Positions 1-8,669 are shown, counted from the stretch's first letter. The stretch is 64,000 bases of DNA from Herbaspirillum sp. AP02 (GCF_015767275.1 NZ_JADWMY010000017.1:1-64000); one strand, 5' to 3'. Notes: generated by a model from the sequence alone, not told the origin. A program made the numbers and translations.

Positions 1-29
1 GGGGGAGAAGGAGTGGGCGGAGGGAGAGC

Positions 30-52
30 GGTGACGACAGAACGTCGTCACC
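30..52. terminator. Hairpin downstream of the first TonB receptor
   Basis: A perfect 9-bp inverted repeat (GGTGACGAC / GTCGTCACC, 5-nt loop) lies about 90 bases past the stop of the leftward TonB receptor. No T-tract follows on either strand, so its role as a terminator is only likely by position. Confidence 0.4.
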
Positions 53-140
53 GGAAGCTTGGGGCCAGCTAGTTAGTTTGCTTCAGTTGGAATTAATCCA
101 GAGTGAACTATCCTGCCCCGATTCAGCGCGATGTTGGCAC

Positions 141-2402
141 CTAGAACTTGAAGTTGCCCGTCAGCGCAAAGGCGCGTGGAGCGCCCGGTGTGTAACGGTA
201 GCCGCTCTTGTTGATGGAAGCCGCGTAGTCCTTGTTGAACAGATTGGTGACGTTGAACTGCAGGTCCACCGTCTTGTTGATCGCGTAGCCGGCCATGGCG
301 TCGGCCACCAGGTAGGCCTCGGTCCCGGTGGGTGTGCCGATCGCGCCGTCACGTCCGCGCTGCAGACCGCCCGAATAGCGCAGGCCACCGCCCACCACGA
401 AGCCCTGCGGCAGGCGCCAGCTGGCCCAACTGGTGAAGGATTGCCGGGGCGTGTAGTTCAGGATGTTCTCGCCGCTGGCGGTGACGATCTTGCCGCTCTC
501 GACGCTGCTGTGCATGCGGCTGTAGCCGGCCGTCACCGACAGGTTGGGCGTCAGTTCGCCGCTCACGCCCAGTTCCACGCCCTGGTTGCGCTTCTTGCCG
601 GTCTGGAAAAAGACGCCACTCTGCTCATCCTTCTCGATTTCGTTGCTGACCTCGGTGCGGAACAGGGCGGCGGTGAGCAGCAACTTGCGATCCAGGATTT
701 CCCATTTGCTGCCGACTTCGGCGGTGCGGGTCTTCTGCGGCGCGTAGTCGGGGTTGGATGCGCTGTCCTTGCTGGCACTGAGGTTGAAATTGGCGCCGCC
801 CGGCGGCTGCTGCGAAGTCGCCATCAGGGCGTAGAGGCTGCTGTTGCGGGTCGGCTTGAAGACGCCGGCCAGCTTCCAGTTCAGCAGCTTGCCGGAGGTC
901 TTGAGTTCGCTGGGGCCGTTCTGGTTGAGGTTGAAGAAGCGGGTGCGATAGTGATCTTCGCGCAGGCCGACGGTGACGGAGAAGCGTTCATCGAACTTGA
1001 CGGTGTCCAGCAGGTACAGCGAGGCAGTGTCGGTTTCGCCCTTGTTGCGGCCGCTGACGTTGATCCTGAGCTTGCTGTCGTCGAAACGCGGATCGGGCGC
1101 ATACAGGTTGGCGTCCGGGCGCGGGCCGCCGCTGGCGGTGAAGGAAAGCGCATCCTGGCGTTCGCTGCTCAGTTCCAGTCCGCCCACCAGGGTGTGCTGC
1201 AGGGGGCCGGTAGCGAGCTCCGTGCTCACATGGGTCTGGTTGCTGAGGATGTGATTGGCCTGATCGCGCCGGTTGATCAGCTGGCGGCCCAGTAGCCAGG
1301 TGGAACGGTCGTTGATCGACGGCGTCTTCAGACCGGTGTCGAAGCGGCTGCTCTTCGCGCCCGTGGCGAGGAAGGAACTGAGGCGATAGTCCTGGTCGGT
1401 GCGGGCATAGCGGGTGCTGTTCTGCAGCTTCAGTCGGGGTGAGAAGTCATGCTCCACGCGCAGCGTGTACATGTCGGCGTTGACGCGGTCATAGTCGTCG
1501 ATATGGCCGTAGAAGTTGCGCGGATTGACCTTGGGCGCCTGGCTCAGGAAGGGGCGCGCCGGGTCGGGCGAGCTGTAGCCGGGCAGGCCGATGGTGGAGA
1601 CGCCGCCATCGGGGCGGTTGTCCTGCTGCATGTGGAGGTAGTTCAGGAAGATGCGGGTCGGGCCGTTCAGGCCCCAGGCCAGCGAGGGCGCGATGCCGTC
1701 GCGGCTGCTGTGGACTTCATGGCGACCCGGTACGCCGCTGTTCTGCTTCATCACATTCAGGCGCAGCGCCAGGCCGCGGTCGTTGTCCAGCACCCGGTTC
1801 CAGTCGACCGTGGCGCGCTTCTGGTTCCAGCTGCCGTAGGTGGCGGAGGCGCTCACCGCATCGGCCAGTTCGGGCTGCTTGGTGATCAGGTTGATGGAGC
1901 CGGTCGGCGAGCCACGCCCGTTGTCGGTGCCGGCCGGGCCTTTCAATACTTCCACCTGCTGCAGGTTGAAGACATCGCGCGAGATGGCGCCCAGGTCGCG
2001 CACGTTGTCCACGAAGATCGCGCCGGAGGCATCGAAGCCGCGCATGTAGACCGTGTCGCCGGTGCTGGTGCTGCCGTTCTCGCCGAGGAAGAACGTACCC
2101 ACACCGGGCGTGTTGCGCAGCGCCTCGGTGAGCGAGGTGGCGCCTTGCTGTTCCATCAGCGGGCGCTTGATGATCTGCAGGGTTTGCGGGGTATCGACCA
2201 GCGGCTGGGTGTATTTGGGGGAGGCCGAACGCTCGGCCTTATAGGGCGATTCCCGGACGGCATCGACCTGCAGACCAGGTAGCTGGCTGCCGCCGGCCTG
2301 GGCATGGGCAGCCACGGCGGGCAGCAGCAGGGCGCCGGCGACGGCGGCGCGCAGGCGGGTAGGGGGGGGGGTGGGGTGTTTGCGACTCTTGATCAGGCTC
2401 AT
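141..2402 (-). CDS. TonB-dependent siderophore receptor
   Basis: A 753-residue outer membrane receptor for ferric siderophores. A signal peptide of about 34 residues ends at AHA. A plug domain follows at roughly residues 55-185, with DTPQTLQIIKR, the TEALRNTPGV motif, YMRGF and VEVLKGPAG. The rest is a long beta-barrel ending in the typical C-terminal aromatic residue (GNFKF). Length and plug motifs fit the Fiu/catecholate-type siderophore receptor family; the exact ligand cannot be read from the sequence. It is transcribed leftward as a single gene. I see no convincing Fur box in its upstream 330 bases, which is odd for such a receptor. The ATG has only a weak ribosome binding site. A poly-C/P stretch near the N-terminus (TPPPT, in a run of G on the + strand) could be length-variable. 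Confidence 0.9.
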   Translation of the reverse strand: MSLIKSRKHPTPPPTRLRAAVAGALLLPAVAAHAQAGGSQLPGLQVDAVRESPYKAERSASPKYTQPLVDTPQTLQIIKRPLMEQQGATSLTEALRNTPGVGTFFLGENGSTSTGDTVYMRGFDASGAIFVDNVRDLGAISRDVFNLQQVEVLKGPAGTDNGRGSPTGSINLITKQPELADAVSASATYGSWNQKRATVDWNRVLDNDRGLALRLNVMKQNSGVPGRHEVHSSRDGIAPSLAWGLNGPTRIFLNYLHMQQDNRPDGGVSTIGLPGYSSPDPARPFLSQAPKVNPRNFYGHIDDYDRVNADMYTLRVEHDFSPRLKLQNSTRYARTDQDYRLSSFLATGAKSSRFDTGLKTPSINDRSTWLLGRQLINRRDQANHILSNQTHVSTELATGPLQHTLVGGLELSSERQDALSFTASGGPRPDANLYAPDPRFDDSKLRINVSGRNKGETDTASLYLLDTVKFDERFSVTVGLREDHYRTRFFNLNQNGPSELKTSGKLLNWKLAGVFKPTRNSSLYALMATSQQPPGGANFNLSASKDSASNPDYAPQKTRTAEVGSKWEILDRKLLLTAALFRTEVSNEIEKDEQSGVFFQTGKKRNQGVELGVSGELTPNLSVTAGYSRMHSSVESGKIVTASGENILNYTPRQSFTSWASWRLPQGFVVGGGLRYSGGLQRGRDGAIGTPTGTEAYLVADAMAGYAINKTVDLQFNVTNLFNKDYAASINKSGYRYTPGAPRAFALTGNFKF

Positions 2403-2738
2403 GTCAGGTTCCGAGAGAAGGGTTGCGAAATCTCTTGGCTGGCGATGAGGGGCGTGCGGGCGAGGCAGGCGTCGACGCCGCTCCTGCGCGCTTGCCGACG
2501 TGTGGCTGGCGATCAGATATCAGGGATGTCCGGCCGCTGGCTGGGAGACCTCATGGGTCATGGCAAGCCGGAACGGGCGAGTATAGGAAGCGGGGAGGGA
2601 AAAGGAACTCCTGCAAATTTCGATTTTTTGCAGGAGTTTTTGCGGGGTTTCTTGCTTGGCGAGATGAGATTGCCAGCTTCGTTTTTTGCAATCAGATTCG
2701 TCTGAAAGCACGAAGAAAATCCTGACGCGCCATGGCGA
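2403..2738. other. Intergenic region between two leftward outer membrane genes
   Basis: This 336-base gap holds the presumed promoter of the TonB receptor and a hairpin at 2606-2638 that ends the Tsx-like gene. A short inverted repeat TCAGA-ttcg-TCTGA lies at 2692-2705. Reading frames here look like chance frames. No further gene is supported. Confidence 0.6.
2606..2641. terminator. Intrinsic terminator after the Tsx-like gene
   Basis: An 11-bp stem AACTCCTGCAA/TTGCAGGAGTT surrounds an AT-rich loop. The rightward side runs into TTTTT and the leftward side into CCTTTTCCC. It separates the leftward gene ending at 2739 from the receptor gene starting at 2402. Confidence 0.65.
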
Positions 2739-3557
2739 TCAGAAGTGGTATTCCACCCGCACCATCGGCGTCTTGGCCAGCGAGCCGGGGACATTGGAGG
2801 GATTACCGAACTTGTTGCGCCAGTACTGGTATTCCAGCCCCAGGCGCAGGCTGTTCTTGCCCATGCCCAGGCGGCTGCCGAGGTCATACATCAACTGGGT
2901 ATCGATGTTGAATTCGGGGGCGGTGGCGCCGCCGAATTCATTCCTGCCTTTGGCGGCGATGTAGTTCAGGTAGCCTTCGAAGCCCCAGCCGGAACTGCCC
3001 AGCGGGATGCCCCAGGCCAGGTTCAGCATGGGGTGCGTGTCATAGCTGTAGCGGCTGCTGATGCCCTTGGGCTGGTTGCTCTCGAACAGGGCCAGCAGGC
3101 TCACGTTGAGAAAACCGGGGACATCCATCATCAGGGTCGGGCCGATGACCCACATGCGCTTCTTGGAGGCGTAGCTGTTGTCGTTCTTGGTATTCCAGTC
3201 CAGGCCCAGGGTCAGGCCGACGCCGCGTGCCGGGCCGAAAGCCAGATCGCGGCCGCTGATCTTGCCCAGGTCCAGGGTGTGGCGGTAGGTGAGATAGGCT
3301 TCCTGGGCATTGTCGTCCTTGCGGTCGGACATCAGCAGGTCGATGTTGAGGAAGTTGGTGCCGTACCGGTAGCCGCTGCTGTGGGTGAAGTTGAGGATGT
3401 TCTTGCTGATGTCCTGGTTGTTGTAGGGTTCGGCAAAGCGGGTGCCGTAGCGATAGCCGATGGCATTGTCGGACCAGTCGGCGGCGTGGGCGGCGGTGGC
3501 CGACAGCGCCAGGAAACAGGCCAGTGAGGTGCGCCGGGGCAGGAATGGGATGGGCAT
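2739..3557 (-). CDS. Tsx-like outer membrane protein
   Basis: A 272-residue outer membrane beta-barrel protein. A signal peptide is visible (SLACFLALSATAAHA, cleavage near residue 25), followed by alternating aromatic/hydrophobic strands and a C-terminal VEYHF typical of porin-like barrels. The WSDNAIGYRYGTRFAEPYN start and the barrel size resemble the Tsx/OmpK nucleoside-channel group of outer envelope proteins. Substrate is unknown. A good ribosome binding site (GGAGGAGA) precedes the ATG. The gene is divergent from 5-hydroxyisourate hydrolase, 311 bases away, so a link to purine or urate uptake is possible but only an inference. Confidence 0.75.
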   Translation of the reverse strand: MPIPFLPRRTSLACFLALSATAAHAADWSDNAIGYRYGTRFAEPYNNQDISKNILNFTHSSGYRYGTNFLNIDLLMSDRKDDNAQEAYLTYRHTLDLGKISGRDLAFGPARGVGLTLGLDWNTKNDNSYASKKRMWVIGPTLMMDVPGFLNVSLLALFESNQPKGISSRYSYDTHPMLNLAWGIPLGSSGWGFEGYLNYIAAKGRNEFGGATAPEFNIDTQLMYDLGSRLGMGKNSLRLGLEYQYWRNKFGNPSNVPGSLAKTPMVRVEYHF

Positions 3558-3868
3558 GAAGTCTCCTCCAGTAAGTGGATAAAATTTTTATAGAGATATT
3601 GTCGTCGTGAGGTACGGCACCGGCATGGATGGGCCGGCAGGCCGGTCTGGCAGGGCGCTCCTGTTGGGAGCGTTGGCATGGCGGCGGGGTGGATCGGCGC
3701 TGCGGCCTGCATCGGGTGTCTTCCCCGATTTGGCGGCGGCAGCGCGGTAAGGCATTATGTCCGCTGCATCGATGGCGGGTATAAGCGCACTCGTATAGGC
3801 ATCGCCGCCGGTCGGTATATCATCGGCCGGCATCGCAACATCCAATCAGACAGGGAAAGGACAGCAAC
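3558..3868. promoter_or_regulatory. Divergent promoter region, Tsx-like gene / uraH
   Basis: A 311-base intergenic region between two divergent genes. An AT-rich stretch near 3580-3600 (TAAAATTTTTATAG) could hold the leftward -10 element. I recognise no operator or small gene here. Confidence 0.4.
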
Positions 3869-4222
3869 ATGGGCAAACTGAGCACGCACGTGCTGGATAT
3901 CACCAGGGGCAAGCCCGGCGCGGGCGTGAAGCTGGTGCTGTATGCGGTCGAGGAGGGACGCAAGACCCTGCTCAGGCAGGCCGTCACCAACAGCGATGGC
4001 CGCTGCGACGAACCGCTGCTGGCCGGCGACGCACTCAAGGTCGGCAAGTATGAACTGGTGTTTGCGGCCGGCGATTACTTCGCCGCCCAGGGCGTGGAGC
4101 TGCCGCAACCGCGCTTCGTCGATGAGGTGGTGATCGCCTTTGGCATTGCTGACGTGACGCAGAACTATCATGTGCCGCTGGTGGTGTCGCCGTGGGCGTA
4201 TTCGACTTATCGCGGGAGTTGA
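3869..4222 (+). CDS. uraH: 5-hydroxyisourate hydrolase
   Basis: A 117-residue transthyretin-like protein that hydrolyses 5-hydroxyisourate to OHCU in urate breakdown. The family signatures are all visible: N-terminal LSTHVLDITRGKPGAGV with the active-site histidine, a central FVDEVVIAFG strand, NYHVPLVVSPWAYSTYRG, and the C-terminal YRGS tetrapeptide that marks true HIU hydrolases rather than transthyretins. Length is normal for the family. A ribosome binding site (GGAAAGGA) lies before the ATG. No urate oxidase or OHCU decarboxylase gene is nearby in this window, so the pathway partners lie elsewhere. Confidence 0.95.
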   Translation: MGKLSTHVLDITRGKPGAGVKLVLYAVEEGRKTLLRQAVTNSDGRCDEPLLAGDALKVGKYELVFAAGDYFAAQGVELPQPRFVDEVVIAFGIADVTQNYHVPLVVSPWAYSTYRGS

Positions 4223-4252
4223 TCGGCACAAGCTGATGCATCAATGCGGTCG

Positions 4253-4290
4253 ATAAAAAATCCGGTCTTCGCAAGAAGCCGGATTTTTTG
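4253..4290. terminator. Bidirectional terminator between uraH and the carbonic anhydrase
   Basis: AAAAAATCCGG and CCGGATTTTTT flank a short GC-rich loop. A T-tract follows on both strands, so it can end both convergent genes. Confidence 0.85.
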
Positions 4291-4337
4291 TTGGGCGCGT
4301 GGTTCCGAGGGAGACCAGCGCGCCGAGAGCGCGGAAA

Positions 4338-4898
4338 TCAGAACTCGTTCTGCAATTTCTTGTAGCCCAGCACCAGTTCATTGTTGGTGCGTGCCACGTC
4401 TTCCGAGAATTCCGATGCCGCCACCGTCACGCGGGGGATGGTGGAGAGGTCGGTCTTGGGACCGATGCGTTCGGTGGAGGGGACGTAGAAACCCGGCGGC
4501 AGGTCGCAGCCATCGACCACGGCGTTGTGACGCACCACGCAGCCGGCACCGATGCTGCAATTGAACAGCACGCTGTTGAAGCCGATGAAGGCATCGTCGC
4601 CCACCGTACAGGGGCCATGCACGATGGCACGGTGGGCGATGGAGGTGCGCTCGCCGATGGTGACGGCCGCACCCGATTTGGAGTGGATCACCACGCCATC
4701 CTGGATGTTGGAGTGGGCGCCGATGATGATGGGCTCCATTTCACCATGGGCATCGACCTCGTCGGCGCGGATCACGGCGTAGGGACCGATGAAGACATTC
4801 TCATGCACGATCACCTTGCCGCACAGGATGGCGGTGTGGTCGACATAGGCGGATTCGTGGACTTGGGGCCGGTGGCCGGATGGGTTGCGGCGAAGCAT
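4338..4898 (-). CDS. Gamma-class carbonic anhydrase family protein
   Basis: A 186-residue left-handed beta-helix protein of the gamma carbonic anhydrase/PaaY/CaiE group. Hexapeptide repeats run through most of the chain (ILCGKVIVHENVFIGPYAVIR). The three metal-ligand histidines fit VIHS and SIAHRAIVHG, with the 5-residue spacing of the last two. The frame is open upstream to 5081, but the start at 4898 is chosen because AGGAG lies correctly before it and the homologous region begins there. It would act as a trimer in the cytoplasm. Whether it is an active carbonic anhydrase or a related transferase cannot be decided here. It is divergent from a Fur-controlled operon, with the Fur box about 170 bases upstream of its start. 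Confidence 0.85.
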   Translation of the reverse strand: MLRRNPSGHRPQVHESAYVDHTAILCGKVIVHENVFIGPYAVIRADEVDAHGEMEPIIIGAHSNIQDGVVIHSKSGAAVTIGERTSIAHRAIVHGPCTVGDDAFIGFNSVLFNCSIGAGCVVRHNAVVDGCDLPPGFYVPSTERIGPKTDLSTIPRVTVAASEFSEDVARTNNELVLGYKKLQNEF

Positions 4899-5066
4899 GG
4901 ATCGGTTTCTCCTGGGGATGCGGTGGTGCGGGGCGCCGGCGCAGTCGGGGACAGAGGCATGCGCGGCGACGCGTTCAAGCGGGGAGCGATCATACCCTGT
5001 TTGTTTCGGTCCGCCCACCGCCTCACGGGGCAGGACTTGTCCTGCGGCATCGGACGCAATATAATT

Positions 5067-5081
5067 GATAATCATTCTCAA
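5067..5081. promoter_or_regulatory. Fur box
   Basis: TGATAATCATTCTCA matches the 7-1-7 Fur consensus TGATAATCATTATCA at 14 of 15 bases and sits in an AT-rich patch within otherwise GC-rich DNA. It lies about 140 bases before the DUF4198 gene and about 170 bases before the divergent carbonic anhydrase gene. It supports iron control of the rightward operon. Confidence 0.85.
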
Positions 5082-5223
5082 ATAATAATCAATCCTGTCG
5101 GGCCATCACCCGCGCCAAATGCAAGGGCGAACGGCAGCTGTTTGCGCAGCACGCTGATGCTCGTTTTTGATGTCCATGCTCCGCTTGCCCACCTACACAA
5201 CATCACTCGAAAGGAATTCCTTC

Positions 5224-5943
5224 ATGAAGCGTTTGGCGATCGTCTCCGGCCTGTTCACCTCCCTGTTGCTGGCCCTGCCGGCGGGGGCGCACCAGGTCTG
5301 GCTGCAGCAGGACGGCAAGCAGGCGAAACTGTATTTCGGCGAATTCGGCGACAACCTGCGCGAAGTCTCGCCCGGGCTGCTGGACAAGTTCGTCTCGCCC
5401 AGCGCAGTGCTGATCGGCCCGCAGGGCGACCGTACCCTGGAACTGAGCAAGGCGGCCAATGCCTTCAATCTGTCGGCCAGCGCCGGCAAGGGCGAATCCA
5501 TCGTGGCCGAGGATGCCCACTACCCGGTCTTCGAGAACAAGCACGCCACCCCGCCCACCCGCACTGCCTGGACCCCGGCAGCACGTCTGGTGACTTCCCA
5601 GCAGGCCCAGGAGCCGCGCCTGGCGCTGGACATCGTCCCCACCGGCAAGCCCGGCCAGTTCAAGGTCAGCTACAAGAACGCCGCGCTGCCCAAGGCCAAG
5701 GTCGGTCTGGTGACGCCCTCGGGCTGGATGAAGGAAGCCCATTCCGACGCCGAAGGCCTGGTGCAGTTCGACCTGCCCTGGCAGGGGGTGTACGTTGCCG
5801 AGGTGCACCACACCGACAAGACCGCAGGTGAACGCGACGGCAAGCCCTATGACATCGCCAGCTTCGTGACCACCCTGTCGCTGGTCCAGCCCAAGGGCCT
5901 GAAGGCCTTGCCGGCGGCACCTGCGGCCACGCCCAACAAGTAA
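5224..5943 (+). CDS. DUF4198 domain periplasmic protein
   Basis: A 239-residue secreted protein with a clear signal peptide (LFTSLLLALPAGAHQ, cleavage near residue 20). The mature start HQVWLQ is typical of DUF4198 proteins, which occur with metal-uptake systems. The two-part layout, with a beta-rich C-terminal half resembling a carboxypeptidase-regulatory or NikM-like fold, fits the family. The start at 5224 is chosen because it begins the signal peptide and has AAGGA before it; an in-frame ATG at 5167 lacks support. It is the first gene of a four-gene operon behind a Fur box, so a periplasmic role in iron or other metal acquisition is inferred. Confidence 0.8.
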   Translation: MKRLAIVSGLFTSLLLALPAGAHQVWLQQDGKQAKLYFGEFGDNLREVSPGLLDKFVSPSAVLIGPQGDRTLELSKAANAFNLSASAGKGESIVAEDAHYPVFENKHATPPTRTAWTPAARLVTSQQAQEPRLALDIVPTGKPGQFKVSYKNAALPKAKVGLVTPSGWMKEAHSDAEGLVQFDLPWQGVYVAEVHHTDKTAGERDGKPYDIASFVTTLSLVQPKGLKALPAAPAATPNK

Positions 5944-5961
5944 GCCGGGCGTCCTCCTTCC

Positions 5962-6297
5962 ATGGCAAGCATGAAACCGATTTCTTCCAGCGGCCCGGCC
6001 TTGCGTGGCCCGACCTTGCGCTATCGCCTGGCCGTGTTCTCCCGCGCCTTGGCCGCCGTCGGTGGCGGTTATGGGGTCAGCACGCTCAGTACGATGGTGT
6101 TGGCGCGCCTGCTGCCGATGGCGCCGGCCGACGCGGTGATGACGGCGACCATGCTGTCCTTCGCCATCTTCACCTGCGCCGTGATCTGGGTCTTTGCCGC
6201 GCGTAGCGCTGCGCAGTCCTGGCTGGGGCTGGCGCTGCCGGCGCTGTTGCTGGCCTTGGTGGCCTGGCTGACCGGAATCAGGAGCGTGCTGCCGTGA
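5962..6297 (+). CDS. DUF3649 domain membrane protein, iron-uptake associated
   Basis: A 111-residue inner membrane protein with about three hydrophobic segments (LAAVGGGYGVSTLSTMVLA, TATMLSFAIFTCAVIWVFA, LALPALLLALVAWLTGI). The pattern matches DUF3649 proteins, small membrane partners of PepSY-type iron-uptake proteins. Its stop overlaps the next gene's GTG by four bases (GTGA), which shows translational coupling with the PepSY gene. No catalytic motif is visible. Confidence 0.75.
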   Translation: MASMKPISSSGPALRGPTLRYRLAVFSRALAAVGGGYGVSTLSTMVLARLLPMAPADAVMTATMLSFAIFTCAVIWVFAARSAAQSWLGLALPALLLALVAWLTGIRSVLP

Positions 6298-7949
6298 GGG
6301 AGGGGTTCCGACAATCGATGGCCTGGCTGCATACCTGGTGCGGTTTGCTGGTGTGCTGGGTGCTGCTGCTGGTGTTTGCCGGCGGCACGGCCAGTTATTA
6401 CAAGGAAGAGATCAGCCTGTGGATGATGCCGGAGCTGCACGGCACCCGTTCGGCACCGGTGCCGCAGGCCCAGGCCATCGAGCATGCGGTGGCCTATCTG
6501 CAGCAGAAGGCGCCCCGGGCCGAGCGCTGGTTCATCACCCTGCCGGCCGAGCGCAGCGTGGCCATGCGGGTGGGTTGGGTGGCGCCGGCTGGCGATGGCA
6601 TGGGCGGCCAGGGCGGCAGCGCGCGCAGCCGCTTCAAGAGCGAGCGCATCGACGCCGCCACCGGCCAGCCACTGGCGCAGGTGCGCGAGACGCGGGGTGG
6701 CGAGTTCCTGTACCGCCTGCATTTCGACCTGCACTACATGCCGGTGCAATGGGCGCGCTGGATCGTGAGCATCTGCGCGCTGTTCATGCTGGTGGCCATC
6801 ATCAGCGGGGTGATCACGCACAAGCGCATCTTCAAGGATTTCTTCACCTTCCGCCCTCACAAGGGGCAGCGCTCCTGGCTCGACGCCCACAATGCCACGG
6901 CGGTGCTGGCGCTGCCGTTCCATCTGATGATCACCTATACCGGGCTGGTCACACTGATGTTCATGATCATGCCCTGGGGCGTGCAGAGCGCCTATCGCGA
7001 CAAGGGCGGCGAGACCGCCTTCTTCGAGACCGTGTTCCCCGGCACCGCCGGTCGCGTCAAGCCGGCCGGGGTAGCGGCGCCGCTCACCGCGCTGGCACCG
7101 CTGGCGGCCCAGGCGCAGCAGCACTGGCAGGGCGCGCCACTGGCCGTGCTGGTGGTCAACAACCCGGGCGACGCCAAGGCCACCGTGGTCATCACGCGGC
7201 AGAAGATGAGCACGCTTTCCTCCCTGCAACCGGGGCTGATGTACCAGGGCGTCACGGGTGAACGGCTGGCCGCCTACGGCGACGATCCCAGTGCCACCGC
7301 CGTCACCCGGGGCGCACTGTATGGCCTGCATCTGGCGCATTTCGCCGATCCGTGGTTGCGGGCGCTGTTCTTCCTGTGCGGCCTGTCGGGCTACCTGATG
7401 GTGGCCAGCGGCGCCTTGCTGTGGGCGGTCAAGACGCGCCAGAAAGAGGCCAAGGCCATCGCCGGCGGCGCACGCGCCAGCATCGGCCTGCGACTGGTGG
7501 AGGCGCTCAACATCGGCGCCATCGCCGGCCTGCCGATCGCCTTGGCCAGCTACTTCTGGGCCAACCGCCTGCTGCCGCTGGAGTTGCACCAGCGCGCGCA
7601 GATGGAAATCAACCTCTTCTTCGCTGCCTGGGCGGTGGCGGCGGTGCTGGCGCAAGTGCGACCGGACCTGCGCATGTGGCGCCTGCAACTGGGGCTGGGT
7701 GCGGCACTGTTCATCGGTCTCCCGCTGCTCAACGTGTTCACCACGCAATCTCACCTGGGGGTGACGTTGTTGCTGGGCCGTGGTCCCTGGCCCGTGGCGG
7801 GGTTCGATCTCACCGTGCTGGCGCTGGGGATTGCCCTGGCAATGGCAGAACGGGTACTGGCGCGGCGCCAGCGCAAGCGCCAGGATGGCCTGCAGGCCGC
7901 GCCGGTCAAGTCCAGGGTCGAGCGCGATCCCGTGGAGGAAACAGCATGA
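6294..7949 (+). CDS. PepSY-associated transmembrane protein (PiuB/FoxB-like)
   Basis: A 551-residue inner membrane protein of the PepSY_TM family. The first membrane helix carries the family motif HTWCGLLVCWVLLLVFAGG. A periplasmic PepSY-like region follows, then helices around SICALFMLVAIISGVITHK, FHLMITYTGLVTLMFMIMP, ALFFLCGLSGYLMVASGALLW and several near the C-terminus. Conserved histidines (HTW, LHFDLHY, HLMITYTG, HLAHFAD) suggest haem ligands, as in FoxB-type siderophore reductases. It starts at GTG, overlapping the DUF3649 stop, and ends in an ATGA overlap with the DUF3325 gene. A role in reducing or moving siderophore iron across the inner membrane is inferred from family and from the upstream Fur box. 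Confidence 0.85.
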   Translation: MREGFRQSMAWLHTWCGLLVCWVLLLVFAGGTASYYKEEISLWMMPELHGTRSAPVPQAQAIEHAVAYLQQKAPRAERWFITLPAERSVAMRVGWVAPAGDGMGGQGGSARSRFKSERIDAATGQPLAQVRETRGGEFLYRLHFDLHYMPVQWARWIVSICALFMLVAIISGVITHKRIFKDFFTFRPHKGQRSWLDAHNATAVLALPFHLMITYTGLVTLMFMIMPWGVQSAYRDKGGETAFFETVFPGTAGRVKPAGVAAPLTALAPLAAQAQQHWQGAPLAVLVVNNPGDAKATVVITRQKMSTLSSLQPGLMYQGVTGERLAAYGDDPSATAVTRGALYGLHLAHFADPWLRALFFLCGLSGYLMVASGALLWAVKTRQKEAKAIAGGARASIGLRLVEALNIGAIAGLPIALASYFWANRLLPLELHQRAQMEINLFFAAWAVAAVLAQVRPDLRMWRLQLGLGAALFIGLPLLNVFTTQSHLGVTLLLGRGPWPVAGFDLTVLALGIALAMAERVLARRQRKRQDGLQAAPVKSRVERDPVEETA

Positions 7950-8308
7950 CGGCCTTCGGATTCCTGCTCGCGCTGGGCCTGGCCTACTGCGCCTGGAGCG
8001 CCCTGGCACTGGCCATGGACCGGCACTATGCCGAGCTGCACGGACGCGGCGCCGAGCCCGCACCGCCGGTGCGTCGTCGCCTGCGGCAACTGGGTGTGCT
8101 GGGTCTGGTGGCGAGCCTGGCGGTGACGATGCGCATGCAAGGCTGGAGCGTGGGGATGGTGGCTGGCCTGGGGGTGTTGACCCTGTCGGCGCTGCTGCAG
8201 GTACTGGCCCTGACCTACTGGCCTACCCGCGGACCGGCGTTGACGCGGGCGGTCCTGTTTGGGCTGCCGGTCCTGCTGCTGTTGTGGGTGATGGAAAATC
8301 TGTTTTGA
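7946..8308 (+). CDS. DUF3325 domain membrane protein
   Basis: A 120-residue membrane protein with an N-terminal helix (FGFLLALGLAYCAWSALALAMDRHY) and further helices (LGVLGLVASLAVTM, LGVLTLSALLQVLALTYW, AVLFGLPVLLLLWVM). Size and the AMDRHY segment fit DUF3325, which is commonly the last gene of PepSY iron-uptake operons. The ATG overlaps the PepSY stop (ATGA). A strong terminator follows at 8433. Function within the complex is unknown. Confidence 0.8.
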   Translation: MTAFGFLLALGLAYCAWSALALAMDRHYAELHGRGAEPAPPVRRRLRQLGVLGLVASLAVTMRMQGWSVGMVAGLGVLTLSALLQVLALTYWPTRGPALTRAVLFGLPVLLLLWVMENLF

Positions 8309-8669
8309 TGTGCTGCCCGGGACGGTGCTCCCACGCAGGTGTGGAGCGTATTGCGCGCAGCCGGTTTGATTTGGATTAAGGGTCGGCTTGCCAAATTCGG
8401 GTCCAATCTCAACTCCTCTCTGTTGTATTTGCGGGCTGCGGCAATATGTCGCAGCCCTTTTTTTTCGCCATGCGCTGTTGCTAAGGTCTTGTGCGGAAAG
8501 GACATTTGCGTCGCCCGTACAGCTTCTTTCCGGCCGGCAGCATGGCACTGGTGCCGCAGCAGGCGGGCTGCGTGATAGATTCCGGCGATGAAAAAAAGGG
8601 GAGTGCGAACGCCGAGGCGGTCGCGGGTGCGACTGCGCGTACTACCCCGACAATCAGATCGACCTCGCC
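8309..8669. other. Intergenic region before the second TonB receptor
   Basis: The 361 bases contain the operon terminator at 8433-8465 and about 200 bases of upstream sequence for the receptor gene. Several G-rich and C-rich segments could pair in the leader, but I can match it to no known riboswitch. I see no clear Fur box. Confidence 0.5.
8433..8465 (+). terminator. Intrinsic terminator of the iron-uptake operon
   Basis: The stem GGGCTGCG/CGCAGCCC with a loop of about 9 bases is followed by eight T residues. It ends the DUF4198-DUF3325 operon and separates it from the TonB receptor. Confidence 0.9.

Noticed and set aside
4899-5081. Longer form of the gamma carbonic anhydrase starting at 5081
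   Set aside because: The extension overlaps the Fur box region and lacks the family pattern. AGGAG precedes the ATG at 4898.
6069-8063. 664-codon minus-strand frame over the PepSY gene
   Set aside because: Antisense shadow of a clear membrane protein gene; Arg/His/Gln-rich and without domains.
8466-8669. Possible riboswitch (cobalamin, manganese or TPP) before the TonB receptor
   Set aside because: A GGGGAG segment and GC-rich pairs are present, but the conserved blocks of these riboswitch classes could not be aligned. A covariance-model search would decide.
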